44,946 bases of DNA from Plastoroseomonas hellenica (GTDB taxonomy: Bacteria; Pseudomonadota; Alphaproteobacteria; Acetobacterales; Acetobacteraceae): contig NZ_JAAGBB010000046.1 in NCBI RefSeq assembly GCF_018129085.1, positions 1 through 44,946 of the forward strand, written 5' to 3'. Each line of letters begins with the position of its first letter. The stretch's first letter is position 1. The translations under genes and the position numbers were made by a program. The notes under the pieces were generated by a model. It saw nothing but the letters and a program-made list of their open reading frames with translations, made no database searches and was not told the origin of the DNA. This document shows, piece after piece, positions 8,448-16,001 of the stretch.

Positions 8448-8658
8448 TGCCGCTTCCCCGCCCCTGCCGCGGCTGATGCTCGAACCGCTGGTGCGCAACG
8501 CGCTGCTGGAGGATCTCGGCCGCGCCGGCGACGTGACGACGGATGCGATCGTGCCGGCGACCGCGCCCGCGATCGCCGCCACCGGCGTGGACTTCATCTC
8601 CGCCGGCTGGCTGACCCACAGCGTCGCGGCGCTGGATATCGGCCTGGACGACATGTGA
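8446..8658 (+). pseudogene. nadC: Nicotinate-nucleotide pyrophosphorylase nadC, internally deleted
   Basis: The frame encodes the N-terminus of NadC (LPRLMLEPLVRNALLEDLG, then RAGDVTTDAIVPA), which jumps straight into the C-terminus (TAPAIAATGVDFISAGWLTHSVAALDIGL) and a stop at 8656-8658. Intact NadC is about 280 aa, so roughly 200-220 residues, including the barrel active site, are missing, yet the joint is in frame. The gene begins right at the end of the nadA remnant, as in a nadA-nadC operon. NadC converts quinolinate to nicotinate mononucleotide. The short ORF from the ATG at 8476 is not expected to be functional. Confidence 0.8.
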
Positions 8659-8790
8659 CCGCACCTCTCGTGCCGGCGCGCCTCCGCGCTAGCGTTCGGT
8701 ATGACGTTCTGTCCACTATCCGTGCCAGGGCAGCGCCGCTACGCCACGTCCAGCGGATGGCGCTGCGCGCGGGACGGAGGAGCGGGACCC

Positions 8791-10221
8791 ATGTTCGGAT
8801 TGACGGCGCTGGAGCTCGCGCGGATCCAGTTCGGCTTCACCGTCTCCTTCCACATCATCTTCCCCGCGATCACCATCGGGCTCGCGAGCTACCTCGCGGT
8901 GCTCGAGGGGCTGTGGCTGTGGAAGAAGGATGCGGTCTATCGGGACCTCTATCACTTCTGGTCCAAGATCTTCGCGGTGAACTTCGCGATGGGCGTCGTC
9001 TCCGGCCTCGTCATGGCCTACCAGTTCGGGACGAACTGGAGCTACTTCTCGGACTTCGCCGGGGCAGTGACCGGGCCGCTGCTGGCCTATGAGGTGCTGA
9101 CCGCCTTCTTCCTGGAAGCGGGCTTCCTCGGCGTCATGCTCTTCGGCTGGCGCAAGGTCGGGCCCGGCCTGCATTTCTTCGCGACCATCATGGTCGCCCT
9201 CGGCACCCTGATCTCCGCCACCTGGATCCTCGCGTCCAATAGCTGGATGCAGACGCCACAGGGGCATGCGATCATCGACGGCCGCGTCGTGCCGGTCGAC
9301 TGGCTGAAGGTCATCTTCAACCCGTCCTTCCCCTATCGCCTCGCGCATATGACGGTCGCGGCCTATCTCGCGACCGCGCTCTTCGTCGGCGCCTCCGGCG
9401 CCTGGCATCTGCTGAAGCGGCACGACACGCCGGCGGTGCGGCGGATGCTCTCGATGGCGATGTGGATGCTGCTGCTGGTGGCGCCGCTGCAGATCGCGAT
9501 CGGCGATGCGCATGGCCTCAACACGCTCGCCTACCAGCCGGCCAAGATCGCCGCCATCGAAGGCCATTGGCGCAACGTGCCGGGCGCGGGCGTGCCGCTG
9601 ATCCTGTTCGGCTGGCCCGACATGGCCGCCGAGGTGACGCGCTACGCAATCGAGATACCCCGTCTCGGCAGCCTGATCCTGACCCGCAGCCTGGACGGGC
9701 AGTTCCCGGGGCTCAGCGAATTCCCGCCCGGCGACCGCCCGAATGCGACGGTCGTGTTCTGGAGCTTCCGCGTCATGGTCGGCCTCGGCTTCCTGATGCT
9801 GCTGCTCGGGTTCTGGGCGGCCTGGGCGCGCTGGCGCAGGCGCCTCTATCTCTCGCGGCCCCTGCTCCGCTTCGCGGTGCTGATGGGGCCGTCCGGCGTG
9901 ATCGCCATCCTCGCCGGATGGTACACGACGGAGATCGGCCGCCAGCCCTGGGTGGTCTATGGCGTCATGCGCACCGAACACGCGGTCTCCAACCATTCGG
10001 CGCTGGCGCTCTCGACCACCCTCGTCCTCTTCGTCGTGATGTACCTGATCGTGTTCGGCACCGGGGTCAGCTACATGCTGAAGCTGGTCGCCAAGGGCCC
10101 GCAGATCCATCACGAGCCGGAGGAGGAGGCGAAGCCGACCGGCACCGGCCGCCCGGCGCGACCGATGTCCGCCGCCCCCGACCAGGTGGATCCGGCGCCA
10201 TCCGCGCCGAGGAGGGGCTGA
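8791..10221 (+). CDS. cydA: Cytochrome bd-type quinol oxidase subunit I (CydA/CioA)
   Basis: A 476-aa integral membrane subunit that carries the hemes and quinol site of a cytochrome bd oxidase, which reduces O2 to water without pumping protons. The start (MFGLTALELARIQFGF) is fixed by GGAGGAG 8 nt upstream. His21 in FGFTVSFHIIF matches the heme b595/d-side ligand at the family N-terminus. YQPAKIAAIEGHW is the quinol-binding segment, and GRQPWVVYG with the following MRTEHAVS is the conserved late motif. At 476 aa it is shorter than the E. coli 522-aa protein, consistent with the short Q-loop (CIO-like) class, often cyanide-insensitive. First gene of cydAB-DUF2474. Confidence 0.95.
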   Translation: MFGLTALELARIQFGFTVSFHIIFPAITIGLASYLAVLEGLWLWKKDAVYRDLYHFWSKIFAVNFAMGVVSGLVMAYQFGTNWSYFSDFAGAVTGPLLAYEVLTAFFLEAGFLGVMLFGWRKVGPGLHFFATIMVALGTLISATWILASNSWMQTPQGHAIIDGRVVPVDWLKVIFNPSFPYRLAHMTVAAYLATALFVGASGAWHLLKRHDTPAVRRMLSMAMWMLLLVAPLQIAIGDAHGLNTLAYQPAKIAAIEGHWRNVPGAGVPLILFGWPDMAAEVTRYAIEIPRLGSLILTRSLDGQFPGLSEFPPGDRPNATVVFWSFRVMVGLGFLMLLLGFWAAWARWRRRLYLSRPLLRFAVLMGPSGVIAILAGWYTTEIGRQPWVVYGVMRTEHAVSNHSALALSTTLVLFVVMYLIVFGTGVSYMLKLVAKGPQIHHEPEEEAKPTGTGRPARPMSAAPDQVDPAPSAPRRG

Positions 10222-10225
10222 CGCC

Positions 10226-11230
10226 ATGGGCATCGATCTTCCCCTCATCTGGGCCGTCATCATCGGCTTCGGCCTGATGATGTATGTGGTCATGGACGGC
10301 TTCGACCTCGGCATCGGCATCCTCTTCCCCTTCGTCCGGGGGCGGGAGGAGCGCGACACCATGGTCAACACCGTGGCCCCCGTCTGGGACGGCAACGAGA
10401 CCTGGCTGGTGCTTGGCGGCGCCGGGCTCTACGCCGCCTTCCCGCTCGCCTATGCCGTGGTGCTGAGCGCGCTCTACCTGCCGCTGGTGCTGATGCTGGC
10501 CGGGCTGATCTGGCGCGGCGTCGCCTTCGAGTTCCGCTTCAAGGCGGACGAGGCGCACCGGCCCTTCTGGGACAAGGCCTTCGCCTGGGGATCCTATATC
10601 GCGACCTTCTCCCAGGGCGTGGCGCTCGGCGCCTTCATCGAGGGCTTCCCGGTCGAGGGCCGCGCCTATGCCGGCGGCATGCTCGACTGGCTGAGCCCCT
10701 TCAGCCTCTTCACCGGGGTCGGGCTGCTCGCCGCCTATGCCCTGCTCGGCAGCACCTGGCTGATCATGAAGACGGAGGGCGAGTTGCAGCGGCGCATGAC
10801 GGCACTGGCAAAGCCGGTGATGCTGGCGCTGCTCGCGGCGATCGCGGTGGTCAGCCTCTGGACGCCGCTCGCGCATCCCGCCGTCGCCGCGCGCTGGTTC
10901 TCCCTGCCCAACCTCTTCTTCTTCAGCCCGGTGCCGGTGCTGGTGCTGCTGGCGAGCTGGCTGCTGTTCCGCGCGCTCGACCACGGGCTGCATGCCGCGC
11001 CCTTCGCGCTGGCGCTGCTGCTGCTCTTCCTCGGCTATACCGGCCTCGCCATCAGCCTCTGGCCCAACATCATCCCGGGGATCTCGATCTGGGATGCGGC
11101 GGGCCCGCCGCAGGCGCTGGGGTTCACCCTGGTCGGCGCACTCGTCATCATCCCGGTCATCCTCGCCTACACGGCGTGGTCCTATTACGTCTTCCGCGGC
11201 AAGGTCCGGCCGGGGGAAGGCTACCATTGA
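10226..11230 (+). CDS. cydB: Cytochrome bd-type quinol oxidase subunit II (CydB/CioB)
   Basis: A 334-aa membrane protein with about eight hydrophobic helices. It begins MGIDLPLIWAVIIGFGLMM with the family signature YVVMDGFDLGIGILFPF and continues through VAPVWDGNETWLVLGGAGLYAAFP, a highly conserved stretch. It partners subunit I in the membrane and supports heme insertion. It starts 4 nt after the cydA stop, with GAGGAGGGG inside the end of cydA as its ribosome site, so the two are co-transcribed. Confidence 0.95.
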   Translation: MGIDLPLIWAVIIGFGLMMYVVMDGFDLGIGILFPFVRGREERDTMVNTVAPVWDGNETWLVLGGAGLYAAFPLAYAVVLSALYLPLVLMLAGLIWRGVAFEFRFKADEAHRPFWDKAFAWGSYIATFSQGVALGAFIEGFPVEGRAYAGGMLDWLSPFSLFTGVGLLAAYALLGSTWLIMKTEGELQRRMTALAKPVMLALLAAIAVVSLWTPLAHPAVAARWFSLPNLFFFSPVPVLVLLASWLLFRALDHGLHAAPFALALLLLFLGYTGLAISLWPNIIPGISIWDAAGPPQALGFTLVGALVIIPVILAYTAWSYYVFRGKVRPGEGYH

Positions 11231-11373
11231 CGGTCCCCGAAGCACTGAAGCCGCGCCGCCTGCGGCAGCTCGGCTGGCTGGTCGCGATCTGGGCCGCGAG
11301 CGTCGTGGCGCTGGCAATCGTGGCGCTGCTCTTCCGCGCCATCATGGGCATGGCGGGGCTGACCCTTGGATGA
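11227..11373 (+). CDS. DUF2474 small membrane protein of the cytochrome bd operon
   Basis: A 48-aa single-helix protein. Its TTG start at 11227 overlaps the cydB stop (TTGA), so it is translationally coupled. After a basic segment (PRRLRQLG) comes one membrane helix, WLVAIWAASVVALAIVALLF, then a short tail. This matches DUF2474 (PF10617), a family found behind cydAB in proteobacteria, comparable in position to CydX of E. coli, which stabilises the oxidase. The role as an accessory subunit is inferred from position and size. Its in-frame extension upstream to 11176 lies inside cydB and was not used. Confidence 0.8.
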   Translation: MTVPEALKPRRLRQLGWLVAIWAASVVALAIVALLFRAIMGMAGLTLG

Positions 11374-11398
11374 GCCGGGCGGGTGGCCTTGTGATGCT

Positions 11399-12151
11399 CT
11401 AAGCGAGGGCTTGAAGATTGACTTCCTGCAGCCTGGAGCCCGCAAGCAAAGCCTCAAGCACCTGCTTCTTGAGGGAGAGGCACTGCGAACGGGCGAGTTT
11501 GACGATACCGGACACTTCGCCCACCTCGCAGGCACGCACCAGTTCCTTTTGCTGAGCAATGATCAGCGGTGTGAAATCGCGCGATTTGAATCCGAGATGC
11601 AGCGCTCTCTCCGACTGGTCGAGCACCTGACCCAGGAGCTGCGACAGCCGGAAATTTCCGGGAAGCTCCGCGAGGGCAAGACGGAAGGCACGATCTGCCG
11701 CGAGGAATGCAACCTGGCTGCGGAGGGTCTCCGGCTTCAGCGCTTTCTTCGCGGCCTGCCTGACATCATCGAGCCCCCGCTCCGTGATACTTGATGCAGC
11801 CACCCTGAACACCTCGGGCTCGACCAGGCCGCGGACATCGAAGATCTCGTTGACGTCCCGCAGAGTAAGCGGCGCGATGACATAGCCACGACGTGGCTCG
11901 CTCTTGACGAGCCCCTCCTGCATCAGGCGGGCCAAGGCAGCACGGATCGTCGCCTTCTTGATCTGGTACCGGTCGCCGATCTGCTTCTCGGTCAGAGCTT
12001 CGCCGGGGCGCAGGACGCAGGCGACGACATCGTTCCTCAGCTGCGCGTAAGCCTGCTCGCTGCGGAGCAGGTCGGCGGTCGACAGCACCGCCGCTCCGCC
12101 AGCGGACGGGACCGATTTCGATGATCCGGCTGTGAACTTCGGGCGAGTCAT
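11399..12151 (-). CDS. GntR-family transcriptional regulator (FCD type)
   Basis: A 250-aa regulator. The N-terminal winged helix-turn-helix reads AYAQLRNDVVACVLRPGEALTEKQIGDRY, then IKKATIRAALARLMQEGLVKSEPRRGYVIAPL (residues about 30-95). A helical FCD-like effector domain follows (FDVRGLVEPEVFRVAASS and onward). I chose the ATG at 12151 (MTRPKF) because GGAAG lies about 6 nt upstream; an ATG at 12172 has no ribosome site. The gene is clearly lower in GC than the cytochrome genes. It is divergent from the cupin gene at 12253, and the intergenic palindromes probably are its operator, so it may repress both. Confidence 0.88.
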   Translation of the reverse strand: MTRPKFTAGSSKSVPSAGGAAVLSTADLLRSEQAYAQLRNDVVACVLRPGEALTEKQIGDRYQIKKATIRAALARLMQEGLVKSEPRRGYVIAPLTLRDVNEIFDVRGLVEPEVFRVAASSITERGLDDVRQAAKKALKPETLRSQVAFLAADRAFRLALAELPGNFRLSQLLGQVLDQSERALHLGFKSRDFTPLIIAQQKELVRACEVGEVSGIVKLARSQCLSLKKQVLEALLAGSRLQEVNLQALA

Positions 12152-12200
12152 GGTGCTTCCGTTTGAGACCATCGGTTGACGCTGGCATCAGCATTTGGTT

Positions 12201-12240
12201 ATCTGAGCATCTCAGATGCCTTTGGTGATCATCTCAGATG
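12201..12240. promoter_or_regulatory. Candidate GntR operator: palindrome plus repeated 11-mer
   Basis: ATCTGAG (12201-12207), CAT, CTCAGAT (12211-12217) is a perfect 7-bp inverted repeat. The 11-mer CATCTCAGATG occurs twice, at 12208-12218 and 12230-12240, exactly 22 nt apart (about two helix turns). The second copy lies within TCATCT-C-AGATGA (12229-12241), again an exact palindrome. The sites lie between the divergent GntR and cupin genes, just upstream of the cupin ribosome site, as expected for repression. Binding is inferred. Confidence 0.7.
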
Positions 12241-12252
12241 AGGTAGCTGACA

Positions 12253-12801
12253 ATGCCTCTTCCTGCCGCCTCGCCCCTCTATGCCGTGACCAGCGACATC
12301 GTCAACGCCGCCCAGGCTGCCGATCCGCTCGAGCGCATAAGAACGGTGTTGCACGAGCATACGGATCGCTTCCACGCGCTCGGTGCGCTTGTCCATGAAG
12401 AAGATGAAGACGAAGTTCTTCTGCATGCGAGCCCCAATCTGACGATCTATCACATTACGCTATCGCCAGGTCTGCAGTATCCGCCCCACGACCATCTCAT
12501 GGATGCGCTGATCGGCATCTATAAGGGCAGCGAGACCAACTTCATTTATCCTGTCTCCAGCGGCAAGATCGATGTTCCGGAAAGGCAGGACTTCACTGCG
12601 CCTTCCGTGGTGCACTTGCCCCCGCACACCGTACATTCGGTCGCGAATACGGGCAGCCTGCGCTCAGGCGCGTTGCACGTGTATCTGGGCGATCTCCCAC
12701 GGACCAGGCGGCACTTGTGGAACCAGCAAAGCCATCAAGCCGAGCCCTTCGACAACGATCGCTATCTGGCCGGTGCACGACCAATTCCGAAATCGGCCTG
12801 A
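12253..12801 (+). CDS. Cupin-fold protein, cysteine-dioxygenase-like
   Basis: A 182-aa single-domain cupin (predicted metal-dependent double-stranded beta-helix protein). The metal-binding first motif is in the segment PGLQYPPHDHLMDALIGIYKG (His-x-His near residue 78); the second is around VVHLPPHTVHSVANTG. Cupins of this shape include cysteine dioxygenase-like thiol oxygenases and uncharacterised relatives; the substrate cannot be told from the sequence. It is divergent from the GntR gene and starts downstream of the paired palindromes; GAGG lies 9 nt before the ATG. A GFA-family gene follows 45 nt later. Confidence 0.75.
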   Translation: MPLPAASPLYAVTSDIVNAAQAADPLERIRTVLHEHTDRFHALGALVHEEDEDEVLLHASPNLTIYHITLSPGLQYPPHDHLMDALIGIYKGSETNFIYPVSSGKIDVPERQDFTAPSVVHLPPHTVHSVANTGSLRSGALHVYLGDLPRTRRHLWNQQSHQAEPFDNDRYLAGARPIPKSA

Positions 12802-12846
12802 TCCCTTGCTGTGCCGATGAAGGAATCTGCCAGCGGGAGAATGACA

Positions 12847-13263
12847 ATGGCCAAGCCCTACACTGGCGGATGTGCGTGCGGCGCGATCCGTTATGAAACG
12901 AGCAGCGAACCCATCGTCGAGAACCATTGCCAATGCCGCGATTGCCAGAAGCGAAGTGGCACGGGGCACGGATCCTATCTGACCTTCCCCCAGCGAGCCG
13001 GAGCGACAATTGCGGGCGAAGCCAAGAACTGGCGGGTAGCAGGCGACAGCGGGAACGAAAAGATCCACGCCTTCTGCCCGACCTGTGGAACGCCGGTCTA
13101 TGTGACATTCGTCGCAATGCCAGAACTGATAGCGATCCACGCGACCAGCCTGGACGACCCAAGCCGGTTCAATCCGCAGATGGTCACATACGGTATCCGT
13201 GGCCAGGCGTGGGACACGATTGATTCCTCGTTGCAGAAATTCGATCGGATGCCGCCCGGATGA
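12847..13263 (+). CDS. GFA family protein (CENP-V/GFA zinc fold)
   Basis: A 138-aa protein of the glutathione-dependent formaldehyde-activating (GFA) family. The zinc ligands are visible: GGCACGAIRYE, CQCRDCQKRSGT and FCPTCGTPVYV. Such proteins bind glutathione or other small molecules; few have been shown to act on formaldehyde. The start at 12847 (MAKPYTGG) is preferred because the GGGAGA box fits it and family members begin there; upstream Met codons at 12811 and 12841 fit poorly. It probably shares a transcript with the cupin gene. It ends convergent to the ThDP enzyme gene, 114 nt away. Base composition is lower in GC, like its two neighbours. Confidence 0.88.
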   Translation: MAKPYTGGCACGAIRYETSSEPIVENHCQCRDCQKRSGTGHGSYLTFPQRAGATIAGEAKNWRVAGDSGNEKIHAFCPTCGTPVYVTFVAMPELIAIHATSLDDPSRFNPQMVTYGIRGQAWDTIDSSLQKFDRMPPG

Positions 13264-13377
13264 ATTCCGCTGAGAGCAATGCGAAACTGCCGATGATGTC
13301 AGTGGAGACGTCAAGGGTGCGAAGCGATCGTAACGTGCTGCGGGGTTGATAGCTCCTGAGCCTGGTATGAAGGGGCC

Positions 13378-15000
13378 TCAGCCGCGCAGCGCGCGCAGCA
13401 CCGCATGATAGGCTTCCCGGTCGACAGCGACGTCCACCACCACCGGGCGTTCCGCCTGGAAGGCATCCCGCATCGCGGCTGCCAACTGGTCCGGCGCCTC
13501 CACCCGGATGCCGGCGCAGCCGAAGCCGCGCGCGACGGCGGCGAAATCCGCGGGCGCGTAGTCCATGCCGCGCGGCGGCAACTGCCGCCGCCGCTGCTTC
13601 ACCTCGATCATCGACATCGCCGCGTCGTTGAACACCACGACGACCAGCTTCCGGCAGCCGGCCTGCACGGCGGTGCCGAGTTCCGCCACGCACATCATCA
13701 GGCCGCCATCGCCGGTGAAGGCGATGACCGGCCGGTCCGGCTCCGCCAGCGCCGAGGCGATCGCCGAAGGCAGCGCGCCGCCCATGGTGGCGAGGCCCCG
13801 CGAAATCAGCACATCGCGCGGCCGCGCGGCCTGCCACAGCGCCATCACCGGCAGCATATGCGCCCCCGCATCCACGGCGATGCGCGTGCCCTCCGGCGCC
13901 GCCGCCGCGGCTTCCTCGACGATGCGATGCGGCGCGATGCCGCGCGTCGGGCCACCGGAGCGGGCGGCCGCGCGCATCGCCTCGCGCGCCGCCGCGATCT
14001 CACCCGCTCTCCATCCGCCCGGCGCGACGGCACCAGCGAGCACCGCCGCGCTCAGGGCCAGGTCGCCGACCAACGTCGCCGCCGGCGCCAGGAAAGGTCG
14101 CGCGAAGGCATGGGTGCTCAGCAGCACGACCGGCACAGGGTAGCGCCAGGGCTGCGGCAGGAACTCGATCGGGTCGCCGCCGAACAGCAGGATCGCATCG
14201 GCGCTGCGCAGCAGCGGGTCCTCCGCCGCGCCTGAGATGAAGGGTCCGACCGCCAGCGGATCGGCATCCGGGAAAGCGCCCTTGGCCTTGTAGGTGGCAA
14301 GCACCGGGCAGGCCCAGGCCCTGGCGAGGTCGCGGAGCGCCGCGGCGGCGCCCGCCTCGGCAGCCTGCAGCCCGGCGATGATCACGGGTCGCCGGCTCGC
14401 GCGCAGCACCGCCTCCGCGGCCGCGACATCGATCGCAGGTGGGGGTGCCGCCCTGGTGGGCGAGGCGCCGCGCGCTACGTCGCTTCCAGGCGGCGCCGGC
14501 GCGCGGATGCGCCCGCCGATCAGCTCGATATAGACCGGGCCTTGCGGCGGCTCGGCGGCGATCGCGATCAGCCGGTCGATCTCCGCGGCCGGATCAGGTC
14601 CCTCCAGCGCGCTTTCCGCCTTGACCAGGGGGCGCATCAGCGCCGCCTGGTCGAAGCGCTGGTGGCTGGCATGGCCGGCGTCGGGCTCGTGTCCGTCGGC
14701 CAGCACGAGCAGCGGCGCCCGGTCCAGCGACGCATAGGCAATGCCGTTCACCGCATTCGCGAGGCCTGGCCCGCGCGTGGTCATGAGCACGCCTGGCGCG
14801 CCCGTCAGCTCCGCGGTGACCGAGGCCATGATCGCCGCCGCGGTCTCGGTGCGCGTGACGACGAAGTCGATGCCGAAACCCGCCGCCGCCTCGATCAGGT
14901 CGAGGCTGCAATCCCCGCCCGGCACCCCGAAGAAGCGCCGCACGCCATGCGCAGCCAGGCGCTCCGCGAGCACCTCCGCGACGGTTCGCGTCCTGCTCAT
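13378..15000 (-). CDS. Thiamine-diphosphate-dependent enzyme (acetolactate synthase-like)
   Basis: A 540-aa ThDP enzyme of the acetolactate synthase/benzoylformate decarboxylase superfamily. Domains in order are: an N-terminal PYR domain with GVPGGDCSLDLIEAA and the activating Glu52 in TRTETAAAI; a central domain with RPVIIAGLQAAEAGA; and a C-terminal PP domain with the cofactor motif GDGGLMMCVAELGTAVQAGC around residue 425, ending at FND. The FAD segment of true AHAS is not evident, so a 2-oxoacid decarboxylase or related lyase is more likely. It is the third gene of an operon with a Bug binding protein (4-nt ATGA overlap) and a TauD-like dioxygenase. The substrate is not known. Confidence 0.85.
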   Translation of the reverse strand: MSRTRTVAEVLAERLAAHGVRRFFGVPGGDCSLDLIEAAAGFGIDFVVTRTETAAAIMASVTAELTGAPGVLMTTRGPGLANAVNGIAYASLDRAPLLVLADGHEPDAGHASHQRFDQAALMRPLVKAESALEGPDPAAEIDRLIAIAAEPPQGPVYIELIGGRIRAPAPPGSDVARGASPTRAAPPPAIDVAAAEAVLRASRRPVIIAGLQAAEAGAAAALRDLARAWACPVLATYKAKGAFPDADPLAVGPFISGAAEDPLLRSADAILLFGGDPIEFLPQPWRYPVPVVLLSTHAFARPFLAPAATLVGDLALSAAVLAGAVAPGGWRAGEIAAAREAMRAAARSGGPTRGIAPHRIVEEAAAAAPEGTRIAVDAGAHMLPVMALWQAARPRDVLISRGLATMGGALPSAIASALAEPDRPVIAFTGDGGLMMCVAELGTAVQAGCRKLVVVVFNDAAMSMIEVKQRRRQLPPRGMDYAPADFAAVARGFGCAGIRVEAPDQLAAAMRDAFQAERPVVVDVAVDREAYHAVLRALRG

Positions 15001-15998
15001 TCCGCCCTGATCCCCGCTTCGCGCGTAACCTGTGCCCAGCGGGCGATCTCGCCGCGCATATAGGCCCCGAACTCTTCCGGCGTGCCGGTGGTCACCTCGG
15101 CCCCCTGGCTCGCCAGCCGTGCGACCATCTCCGGCTCGCGTATGATGCGGTTGAGCTCCGCATTCAGCCGCGCGACGATCGGCGCTGGCACGCCGCGTGG
15201 TGCTACGATGCCGAGCCAGCCCGTCACGTCGTAGCCCGGCAAGCCCGCCTCCGCGACGGTCGGGATCGTGGGCGCGGCGGCCAGGCGCTGCGGGCCGCTG
15301 ACCGCCAGCGCGCGTACGCGGCCATCCGCGACCTGCGGCAAGGTCACCAGCGGGTCGCTGAAGGCGGCGACGAGGTTGCCGGCGATCAGGTCGCTCAGCG
15401 CCGGCGCCGCGCCGCGATAGGGCACGTGCTCCATCTCGAGCCCGGCCATGCGCGCGAAGACCACCATGGCGAGGTGCGGCGATCCGCCATTGCCGGGCGA
15501 GCCATAGGTCGCACGGCCCGGCCGCTCGCGCGTCTGCAGGATGAACTCCTGCATCGTGCGCGCAGGATTCGAGGGATGCACGACGAGGATGTTGGAGAAG
15601 CGCACGAGCCGCGCCACCGGGTCAAAATCGCGAGCCGGGTCGTAGCCGGCATCGCGGTAGATGGAGACGTTCACAGCCATGACGCCGATCGTGCCCATCA
15701 TCAGCGTGTAGCCGTCTGCCGGCGCGCGGGCAGCGGCGACGGCGGCGATATTGCCGTTCGCACCGGGCCGCGGGTCCACCACGACGGGCTGACCCCAGGC
15801 TTCGGTCAGCTTCTGTCCGACCTGCCGGGCCAGGATGTCCGAGGCGCCCCCCGCCGCGGTCGCGACGATCAGGCGGATGCTGCGGTCCGGATAGGTCGGC
15901 TGCGCCTGCACCGCCAGCGGTGCGAAACTCGCTGCGATGGCAAGGCCGAGCAGTCGGACGGCGCCGGATCGGCAACGCCGCGGCAAGGACTGTCGCAT
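14997..15998 (-). CDS. Bug/TctC-family periplasmic tricarboxylate-type binding protein
   Basis: A 333-aa solute-binding protein of the Bug (tripartite tricarboxylate transporter receptor) family. The signal peptide is basic, then LLGLAIAASFAPLAVQAQ, with cleavage near residue 33. Landmarks are YPDRSIRLIVATAAGGASDILAR, WGQPVVVDPRPGANGNIAA and HVPYRGAAPALSDLIAGN. Bug proteins bind carboxylates or aromatic acids and hand them to TctAB, or work as sensors; no tctAB genes are here. It starts 3 nt after the dioxygenase stop and its stop overlaps the ThDP gene start, so the three are one operon. The ligand is plausibly the acid used by the two enzymes (inference). Confidence 0.92.
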   Translation of the reverse strand: MRQSLPRRCRSGAVRLLGLAIAASFAPLAVQAQPTYPDRSIRLIVATAAGGASDILARQVGQKLTEAWGQPVVVDPRPGANGNIAAVAAARAPADGYTLMMGTIGVMAVNVSIYRDAGYDPARDFDPVARLVRFSNILVVHPSNPARTMQEFILQTRERPGRATYGSPGNGGSPHLAMVVFARMAGLEMEHVPYRGAAPALSDLIAGNLVAAFSDPLVTLPQVADGRVRALAVSGPQRLAAAPTIPTVAEAGLPGYDVTGWLGIVAPRGVPAPIVARLNAELNRIIREPEMVARLASQGAEVTTGTPEEFGAYMRGEIARWAQVTREAGIRAE

Positions 15999-16001
15999 GG
16001 C

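Noticed and set aside
8716..10395. A 559-codon minus-strand frame opposite cydAB
   Set aside because: Composition is His/Arg/Asp-rich low-complexity typical of antisense frames; cydA and cydB on the other strand have clear motifs.
13264..13377. A terminator hairpin between the GFA and ThDP genes
   Set aside because: The best stem (CTGAGCC with GGCCTCAG) has a bulge and no T-run, too weak to list.
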